A stretch of 64,000 nt of DNA from Lateolabrax maculatus (Eukaryota > Chordata > Actinopteri > Acropomatiformes > Lateolabracidae), in NCBI GenBank assembly GCA_031216445.1, contig CM062215.1:2698001-2762000 (forward strand), given 5' to 3'. The position numbers were made by a program, and so were the translations under genes. The notes beneath the pieces are model-generated. The model had not been told where the DNA came from and did not search any database. It saw nothing but the letters and a program-made list of their open reading frames with translations. The first letter of the stretch is position 1. Each line of letters starts with the position of its first letter. Shown here one piece after another: positions 56,502-64,000 of this stretch.

Positions 56502-58350
56502 CTGCTCCTCCAGATCAAAACCAACAACAACCTGAAATCACTACAGAATTATCAAGTGCAATATACCAATCAATGGCAAAGATCAGCAGCTCGGAAACAC
56601 TGCATCTCTGATTTTCTTTTGTACACTTCATCAACTTGGACTGTCGTTTGTTGCCTGTTTTTTTTTTTGTTTGTTTTTTTTTTGTTTTGTTTTGTTTATT
56701 ATGTAAACTGAAATCTGTCACTTTTTGTTTTGCTGGTAACAATATTCATCTTTTTTTCAGAAGTCCTAACCTAAGAGCCATGAAGTAGTAATTTATTTGT
56801 AGCTTTACTTTTTTTTACATGTACACACAGCTGTTACTCCCAGGCTCACTCTTTACATTTGACTTACATTTTCTACTGATCCACCCTCCAAACACGCCGT
56901 TACTTGAACTTTTCAATCAGAATTATCTGCATTTACAGCGAGAAACCCAACTATTAAAAAATGTTTCTGATGATGCCCTTAAAACCAAATAGTACACTAC
57001 TTTCTTAAGACTTTCTTTTTGTTTCTCACTCAGTAAAACACTACTATTAAAACATATCCACAAAGACAACATTTTACTGTAAGTTGTGGCGAGGAATCCC
57101 ACAAATGTATTTAGTTTTAAAGTCAAACTGTATTACAGCCAAGTAAACAATGTCAACAGATCTTCTTTTGTTCCTTTCATGTGTACACACTTTAAAGAAC
57201 CATGAACTTAAGTGTACTGTATTTTCTAATAAGATTTCACTCATTTCAAAACATTTCTTACTTTTTTTTTTTGCTGTGTGCTCTCTGAAAAACTCGGACA
57301 TTTTGAAAAAGCCCCAAATTTGTAGTAACTTTGTAAAAATATCAGTATTTAAAGATTTAAAAAAAAAGGCTTGTGGGTGCATTTCAAGTCAAGTTTATGA
57401 TACCTGTGTTAAAAATGTCTGCTTAACAACCCGGAAAAGCTCAAGAACTTGTCGAAAATGAAAAATATTTTCAAAATATCCCTGTTCTTTTTCAGCGTGC
57501 ACACTTTTTTTAAGAAGCTCAGAGTTTTTACTGTAACTTGCGGTGAGGAAATCCTCCGACCGCCTTCGAAATGTGACGTCGGGTGTCGAGAACACATGAA
57601 ACACACGAGCTCTTTCGGTAAAGTTCATTCTGCCTCCCCACCCCTGTTTTTTGTGCAATGACATGCAGGAACCCGGCGTCGCGTCGGGAACCCATGTGTT
57701 ATGGATCTGTTGGATCAGTTTCATGTTATTTGTGGTCAAGAGTTCAAAGCATTTTTGTGTTTGAGATGGTCTGTGCAGTCTATTTCCTCCTCCCGCCTGT
57801 GATTGTGTGCGTTGAGGTGTGAGTGTGATTTTTATTTTCTCTGCTCTTTGAATCTCATTTCCCTCTTCCACCCTTTCGTTGTCAGTATTTTATTTTTTCA
57901 ACTTGTAATTCAGTATATATTTTCTCACTAATATATACTTTACAAAAAATAGACTTGCGTGAAGTATGATGTGCACTTGATTGCTCTTGTTTATTTTTCT
58001 TTTGGCATTAATGTGGGCTAGGGATAGTTTGTCAGAGTCCATTATTTTGAGATTGTTTGGACTTTTTTTAATGGTTTGATGTAAGCAGCATTTTTTTGTA
58101 AATATTGTGAAACATTACAGGTCATGCAGTGATGTAACATTTTGGACAATGTTGCACAGATGTTTAAGATATTAAAAACATGGTCACTCTTACTTGAATA
58201 ATCCTGTGTGGAACGTGTATTTATGTCCCGTTTCTTGTGTCTGATTATGTGTCTCATTTTGTCATCTGACGTTTAAAAAGCTGATTTACTGAGTTAAAAA
58301 TTTGATGAAACCAACAAGTTAAAAACAGTTTTTTAAAGCCAGTGTATGTT

Positions 58351-58372
58351 GTTGCACAGCGACCTCTACTGG
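58351..58372 (-). promoter_or_regulatory. Weaker CTCF-like motif
   Basis: The minus strand reads CCAGTAGAGGTCGCTGTGCA, one mismatch from the CTCF core. It lies just before the candidate mbd5 polyadenylation signal. Confidence 0.3.
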
Positions 58373-58378
58373 GCAAAT

Positions 58379-58384
58379 AATAAA
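58379..58384 (+). terminator. mbd5: Candidate mbd5 polyadenylation signal
   Basis: An AATAAA with two more copies nearby (58411-58416 and near 58422) lies about 4.35 kb after the mbd5 stop. Confidence 0.4.
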
Positions 58385-59440
58385 GCACACTGAAAGTTTA
58401 ATTCACATGGAATAAATGAAGAATAAAAAGATGAGATAATGTGACATAAAAACACACAAATAGATATTATTTAAAAAGAAAATTACTGGATCGATGGATG
58501 ATGAACTATTCAGAGAGTTATCTTATTCCTAATAACCAAAATATCTCAAATATTGAACATTTATTCTATAAAAAACAAGAATTTACCCATAAATCTTAAA
58601 GTCTTCTTTTAAACTCTTTTGTACATTTTTTTGAAGAAAAATTACTCAAAGTTACACTCTCACCTCCAGGTCCCTTTAGCAGCTGTTCTGGAGCTCTCAT
58701 ATATCACATGATCTTCATCAGGACATCAAATTTGCCTACTCATCATGATAAAAACATATTCTCTCAAATCTTCACTTCAAAGACTTCTCGTCCATGTTGA
58801 CCCCCGTCTGCAGATGAAGATCATGTCATATGAGTGAAAGCTCCAGAAGAAATAATGAACTTTGAACCTTATAATGAAACATGACATGACACTTTCTGCA
58901 GCCTTCAATGGTTAAATAATGACTAGCAGAAGTGACTTTTGTCAACATTTTAATGAGATAAATGACTGAATAGTTGGTTAACTAAAGTATTTAAGATAAG
59001 ATAATAAGTTTTTGGATATTTAAATCTGTGATGTAGGATTTTATGAATGTACAGGTGTTATAAAAGGAAAATATATCATCCAAATCACATTAATTCAGAA
59101 ATTATCCTCATTTCCACCTGTGATACCTGCTGTGTCACTTATTAATGTCCTATTATATTAAAGAATGTGGTTTATAACAAAACTGGACATCTGGGGTAAA
59201 TGATGATAAAAGTATTAATTATACAGAATGATCCATTTCAGGATAATATACGTTAAATTACCGGAATATAATTATTATGTGTAAACATCACTTTAATGGT
59301 TAATAATACATCATTTATTTGTTCTTCTTTTTTGTATATATATATATTATTAAATTAATGTTTAGCTGTAAAATGAAAGTATAAAGTAGCAGAAATCAAT
59401 AAGTGATATTTTTCGGTTTCAGGAGACATGAATGCAGGTT
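58385..59440. other. mbd5-kif5c intergenic region
   Basis: The region is AT-rich. It contains a fold-back repeat (58684-58849) and a (TA)n tract at about 59333-59348. No epc2 coding sequence was recognised on either strand. Confidence 0.65.
58684..58849. repeat. Fold-back (inverted-arm) repeat
   Basis: Arms 58684-58719 and 58813-58849 are imperfect reverse complements of each other. Both carry GATGAAGATCATGT and AGCTCCAGAA on opposite strands. The spacer is about 93 bases. The arm sequence resembles a common percomorph repeat. Confidence 0.6.
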
Positions 59441-60019
59441 TGGTGTGCGCGTGCACCGTCAGTGATGGTGCTGATGCAGGGCGCGGGCGCGCGCCGCGGC
59501 ATCGTGCCGGGGGCGCGCGCCTTTCTTGCAAGTCAGGACGCTGCGTCTCTCTGCGCATCCGCACCCCGCGCTGCACCCGCACAGTCCTCCGCCGCCGCCG
59601 ACCGCACCAGCCCGCACCAGCCCGCATCGGTCCGCATCGGTCCGCTCCCCCGCACGACCGTCGGTGTCACCGGATCACGGGAGGAGGCCAGGGGGGGGGG
59701 GGCAGGCCCGCACACCGACGCCCCGAGCTCCTTCTGCGGGACGCAGCGCTGCGGTTGATCCGATCTGTCCATGGCGCAGCCGAGGAAGCCCGCACACATC
59801 CGGGCCGGGTGAAGCACGGACCGGGAGCTTCCAGGCCTCGCCCCGCGGTGAGGAGACCGGAGACCGGACCCGAGTCCTCGTCTCAGTCCGGGACGCAGGG
59901 ACGACCGCCGAGGCCCCGCCGGAGGCCCCCGAACCTCACACTGACCCTCGCCCGTTTCCCGGCCGGTTGTTTGTTTGTTTGTTTGCGGGTGTGTGCCCGC
60001 ATCGGTGCGGACGGCCGAC
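59440..60019 (+). promoter_or_regulatory. kif5c: CpG-rich block, kif5c promoter and 5' UTR
   Basis: Base composition shifts abruptly from AT-rich to CpG-dense sequence with GGCGCGC and GC-box-like motifs. It runs directly into the kif5c start codon. No TATA box is evident at a sensible distance. Long open frames inside it reflect GC composition. Confidence 0.65.
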
Positions 60020-60145
60020 ATGATGGATGCGGCGGAGTGCGGGGTGCGGGTGATGTGCCGCTTCAGGCCCCTGAACGAGGCCGAAATCACCCGAGGAGAC
60101 AAATACATCCCCAAATTCAAAGAGGACGACACGGTGGTCATCACG
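60020..60145 (+). CDS. kif5c: kif5c exon 1
   Basis: This 42-codon exon encodes MMDAAECGVRVMCRFRPLNE and ends KEDDTVVIT. It leaves in phase 0 before GTGAGT, which merges into a GT microsatellite. Confidence 0.94.
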
Positions 60146-63100
60146 GTGAGTGCGTGTGCGTGCGTGTGTGTGTGTGTGCGTGTGTGTGTGTGTGTGTGTG
60201 CGTGTGTAAACACTGCAGTGATTTAGATGAAGAAAGTCACCTGAAGCTCCGCAGCCAGGCTGAGGTGCCAAGTGCGCAATAAGCCTCCGGTGCTGTAGGA
60301 GATGTTAGAGGAATATTACAGCAGTGTGATTATTATTTATTAATATTACAGATGTATAGAATCTGTTGGAATATGAGAGGCAGAACATGGAGTGTGTTTC
60401 TATAGCAGGATGAAGGCTGATTTGATAATAAATAAATCTCTGGCAGGTGTAAACAAAGTATAAACATGTAGGTTTCCTGCTTTAAATACACGGAGTGCCA
60501 CTACAACATGATCATTCAATATTAAAAGTAGTAAAATCATATAGAACTTTGAAAACTGGCCAGAAAAAAGCAACACAGACAAAGAAAACTGTGTTTAGAT
60601 ATCTTTGAAATCTAATCAAATACTCTAATTATCTGTATTTAGCCCATTAAATACTAAAAATACCATGGTGATGTTAAAGTGGCACCTCAGGATGATGCAA
60701 AGCTCAGCTGTGATGCATCAAAAATAGATGAAAATGCAACTTTGAATTTAAACTTCAGCACCGTCATAAACGTGTGTGGGGAGAAAAGAGAGAAAACAAT
60801 AATGTTTTAAGGCGTTTTCAAGCAGCTTCAGTTCAGACATTTTATGTTAAAATTGATCCGGAGAGACCTGCTGCAGAGGAATATTGATTTCTTGATCGCA
60901 AAAAGGCTTGAGGGAAGGAATAAATTTGGCAGTCAGGGGGTCAGAGGTTACACTCACAGTGACTCACCATTAGAAATGTGCTGAATCAGGAGGCCACGTC
61001 AATGCTGTCTTTATCCACAGAGTGAAATCATACAGATACGAGGCTCAGACTTGGTTCAGAGCATCTTTTTAGGCCTTGTGTTTGTTTTCTAATCAGACAA
61101 CTTCACACTTTCTTCCAGAAAGTTTAGATGATTTGTTAAAGAGAACAAGGTGACTGTACGTGTTGCATGTTAGTCAATTTCTCCAAAATATAAAGAACCC
61201 AGTCTGAAAAACTGTTATAGACGTTCTAGATGCTGTATTTTCCCACCTGTCCTTGAACATCACATAATAATTAGGTTTTAAAAGTACAAAAAAAAGACAA
61301 ATTATCACCATGAGCAGCCCTGCACGTCCTGCATTAGTCATTCAGCTGCAGAAACACAAACTGCTCGTCACCGCCTCGCCATCAATCAGGCTGCAGGAGC
61401 ACATTAGTGGGGCCGGCACACTGTGATACTGTCGGTGTCAGTGGTTTCCCCGCTGAATCTCGGGGGTTCGGAGCGAGCCGGAGCGCTGCTGTTGTGCTGA
61501 GAGTTGCTTTTCACAGCAGCGAAGGCTTTCAAGCCCCGAGAGGCGGAGACAGACGCTGGGCGAGGGCAGGCGGGATGATGGATGGTCACGTCAGAAGGTC
61601 CTGGAAGCTGCTGGAGCGTTTGCAGCTTTTGACGCCTGTCAGACAACACAGTGGAAGGAACAAGCATCTCGTGCCTGAAGCTGATCAATATTTTCTAATC
61701 ACGAGAGGCTCAGATCTGTGAAAATGCTGCTGTTCACTCCCAACACACCACGAGTTCACAAGAGTAAAATAGTTAAAATAGAGTTTACTACATTGTTTCA
61801 GCTGTCAGTTTTCAAAATTTTAAACTATTTTTTAACTGTTGTCAGGTGTATATCTGTGGTTTCTAGACTATTTAGGATATTTTTTGATAATCCTGGCAAA
61901 TAATCCTGCTTGTTTCACTGCATTTCTCTTGATAAACCTCAATAGCAACACGTGTATTTATCATTACAGAAAGGACAAAGAAACTCTCCAAGAAATGTTT
62001 ACTTTTCCAAATAAATCTCCTGTAATAACCCAGTTCTGTACTGCACACTTTAAATATTATAATAGTCAGATTATTGAGTCCTTAAATCTTATTTTGATAA
62101 AAAAAACAGAAGTATTTCACTTTTGCATGTGCAGAAGTGGACATTAGGTAGATAAAACATGTTATTTTCTCAGCTGCCGTGCAGAGGTTTGGCCCATTCT
62201 CCTCTTTTACTCAATGAAATGCAAGTTTCTGCTAAATCACAGCCAAAACAATTGAAGCTAAGGGAAGATTAAATAAGTGCTGTTTGAAGTCTTGCGAGTC
62301 ATTTCTCTGTTGTCATTAATGTGTCCTGTGTTGGTTTGAAACAGGGTAAACCCTACGTGTTCGACCGTGTGCTGCCTCCCAACACGTCCCAGGAGGGGGT
62401 GTACGACCAGTGTGCCAAACAGATAGTTAAAGGTACGAAGGCTCAAACCTGCTGGAGGGAAAATGATGATGTTCTTATGTAACTGTAATCTATCGTATAT
62501 CTGCACGCGCTCTTAATCTGTCCTCCATCTTTTTAAGTCCCTTTTCTTTATATTTTCATGTTGGTTATTTATCAGATTAAAAGTAGCAGTCGTGGTTATA
62601 GTGGAGGTCGGAACTGTAGATTTGTTTCGAGTCCTTCACAGCCAGGAATTAAATAAAAGTTAAAGTTGAAATATTAATTGACTTCCTTGAATATTCATTT
62701 ATCCGGCCTCTGCATGAAAGGGCTTCGTGTCAGCTAGAGAAATGTCCTTTTCATGGTCAACATTCAGAGACTTCATTTGCATTTTGCTTGAGACTTGGCT
62801 TGGTCTTGGTTTAATGACTTGAGGAAGGAGAAAGAAACAGTAAATACTGAAATATTATGAACGGTAGTAGTCATTTATGACCACAGTAGCCCGTACCACT
62901 GTGCAGTATTGCAGTAATCACGCAACAGAAGTGTTTTCGTGTGGTTCCAGATGTGCTGGGCGGTTACAATGGGACCATCTTCGCCTACGGACAGACGTCC
63001 TCCGGGAAGACACACACCATGGAGGTGAGAGACTGGCTCAGGCCGGTATTCCTCTAATCTTTTGAAAACTACATTTACAACCTTTTACCGCCTCAGTACA

Positions 63101-63805
63101 CAGAAACCTCTCATCAGAAACATGGCAGAGGTCTTCAGATTGCTTTCATATCAGCAGTTACTGCCCTTCTTGTATAGCTGCTGTCAATCAATCAGCCGAT
63201 CGATAAATCCCGCAGTCAAAGCCATTGTGCAAAGACTGGCAGTGACCTTTATTTTGAGCTTCCATCTCCAGTCAAAGGATTAGAGCACAGCGGGCGTTGT
63301 GCAACAGACTTACCACAAACGCTAAATCCAGTCAAGCTCCAACGCTGGCTGAGATTCGAGGAATCTAAAGCCTGATAGCAGAGAGCGTCTAAAATGTCTG
63401 AATTCAAAGGCTGTTAGTAGTTTTTGTTGTAGACTTTAAGAGGGAAAAAGTTGACTTCTCTGCACCAGGAAGGAGATCATTGGTCATGAGTGCAGATGAC
63501 TTCAGCTGGTGCACTAATCCACAGAGACAAGCAGCCTAAAGCCCTCTTTAATTCTCTGATCTGACCCCTGAGTCTGTAATGAAGGACCTCTGCTTCACTG
63601 TCTTTGCATCACGTTTTAATTCCACCTTTGAACCCTGACGTTCCTCTGAAAACGCCCCTCTGAGATGCATTCAAACGTCCGTATCTGTTGCTGTGTTCAG
63701 GGCAAACTGCACGACCCCCAGCTGATGGGAATCATCCCTCGCATCGCCCACGACATCTTCGACCACATCTACTCCATGGACGAGAACCTCGAGTTTCACA
63801 TCAAG
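60020..63805 (+). CDS. kif5c: Kinesin-1 heavy chain KIF5C, motor exons 1-4 (3' partial)
   Basis: This is a plus-end-directed microtubule motor ATPase; KIF5C is the neuron-enriched kinesin-1 heavy chain carrying axonal cargo with light chains. Four exons join in frame: 60020-60145, 62345-62432, 62951-63024 and 63701-63805. They give 131 residues of the motor head. Visible are beta-1 VMCRFRPLNEAEI and the P-loop GQTSSGKT (residues 85-92). GKLHDPQLMGIIPRIAHDIF then matches KIF5C rather than KIF5A or KIF5B. The start is MMDAAECGVRV, and the second ATG at 60023 could be used instead. The frame is one residue shorter than human before GKPYVF. Downstream exons (switch I and II, stalk, tail) lie outside the window. 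Same strand as mbd5. Confidence 0.96.
60146..60207. repeat. GT/GC microsatellite at kif5c donor
   Basis: The GTGAGTGCGTGTGCG donor region passes directly into (GT)n with GC interruptions. Confidence 0.95.
60146..62344 (+). other. kif5c: kif5c intron 1
   Basis: The intron starts with a GT/GC microsatellite (60146-60207). The rest is unremarkable AT-rich sequence with a moderately GC-rich patch near 61360-61640. No exon was seen. Confidence 0.8.
62345..62432 (+). CDS. kif5c: kif5c exon 2
   Basis: The exon encodes GKPYVFDRVLPPNTSQEGVY and DQCAKQIVK. Acceptor TTGAAACAG, leaves in phase 1 before GTACGA. Confidence 0.96.
62433..62950 (+). other. kif5c: kif5c intron 2
   Basis: Nothing notable was seen. 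Confidence 0.8.
62951..63024 (+). CDS. kif5c: kif5c exon 3: P-loop
   Basis: The exon encodes VLGGYNGTIFAYGQTSSGKT and HTME, the kinesin ATP-binding P-loop. It enters in phase 1 and leaves in phase 0 before GTGAGA. Confidence 0.97.
63025..63700 (+). other. kif5c: kif5c intron 3
   Basis: Nothing notable was seen. Confidence 0.8.
63701..63805 (+). CDS. kif5c: kif5c exon 4
   Basis: This 35-codon exon encodes GKLHDPQLMGIIPRIAHDIF and DHIYSMDENLEFHIK. It leaves in phase 0 before GTACAA. The rest of the gene is outside the window. Confidence 0.97.
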
Positions 63806-64000
63806 GTACAAATGTCACGGCAAGAAAACGAAACAATGATACTCCCTGTGATTAGTTTTTAATGAGAAATAAAATGTTGAATGGTCAACATTTAAGTTGT
63901 ATTAAAGCAACTTTACAGAGTGAGGGATTTAAACAGTTTTGCATGCATACAGATCAATAAATGAAATATTGTTTATTTTGTATGGAAAGATTTATTTTAC

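Larger units (their letters stand above)
54032..58384 (+). other. mbd5: mbd5 3' UTR (probable)
   Basis: A long T/A-rich stretch follows the stop without another gene. It contains a repeat fragment (about 55255-55345), a (CA)n tract (56457-56500) and G/T-rich homopolymer stretches. A CTCF-like motif near 58351 and an AATAAA at 58379-58384 close it. Human MBD5 also has a multi-kilobase 3' UTR. The end is inferred. Confidence 0.55.

Noticed and set aside
59428..60282. A 284-codon open frame across the kif5c promoter
   Set aside because: It is Arg/Pro/His-rich and produced by CpG-dense sequence. It crosses the kif5c start codon in another frame and ends in the GT microsatellite.
1..64000. tRNA, rRNA, CRISPR or bacterial mobile elements
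   Set aside because: None was recognised by eye on either strand. A dedicated tRNA or microRNA scan could still find small RNA genes that cannot be excluded here.

Overview
The window is vertebrate nuclear DNA and almost certainly comes from a teleost fish, probably a percomorph. The coding sequence is split into exons with GT-AG introns. The encoded proteins are strongly vertebrate-like. The introns are fairly compact and carry many CA/GT microsatellites and interspersed sequences that I recognise as common teleost repeats. Species cannot be decided from the sequence.

Four protein-coding genes are present, in the order and orientation known from human 2q22-q23: acvr2a (+), orc4 (-), mbd5 (+), kif5c (+). 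The mammalian gene EPC2, which lies between MBD5 and KIF5C, is not here. acvr2a (4004-20587) has exons 2-11. Its signal-peptide exon 1 is not visible and probably lies upstream of the window. It ends tail-to-tail with orc4 (27650-31171), whose complete 13-exon reading frame gives 434 residues. An ETS/CCAAT-type promoter and a noncoding first exon lie near 31.9-32.0 kb. orc4 and mbd5 are head-to-head, separated by about 2.3-3 kb of AT-rich sequence that looks like conserved noncoding DNA. A CpG-rich block at 34.66-35.46 kb is the likely mbd5 promoter. The mbd5 reading frame (40408-54031, nine coding exons, 1454 residues) runs from an N-terminal MBD through a long Pro/Ser/Gly-rich middle to a PWWP-type module and a basic C-terminus. 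kif5c begins at 60020 just downstream of a second CpG-rich block. Only motor-domain exons 1-4 are inside the window, and the gene continues past 64000.

The genes do not form a pathway: acvr2a is a TGF-beta-family receptor kinase, orc4 a replication-licensing ATPase, mbd5 a chromatin protein and kif5c a neuronal kinesin. They are linked by conserved vertebrate synteny. No bacterial-type features (operons, CRISPR, IS elements) are present.

The most interesting observations are these. (1) There is a probable unlisted mbd5 coding exon near 50116-50430, open in exactly the phase needed to join the flanking exons. (2) The mbd5 leader has four short upstream ORFs, with a TAATG stop-start overlap and a last uORF whose TGA overlaps the main ATG as ATGA. 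(3) epc2 is missing. (4) Three CTCF-like motifs, several palindromic or fold-back elements, and a GT microsatellite that starts at the kif5c exon 1 splice donor.
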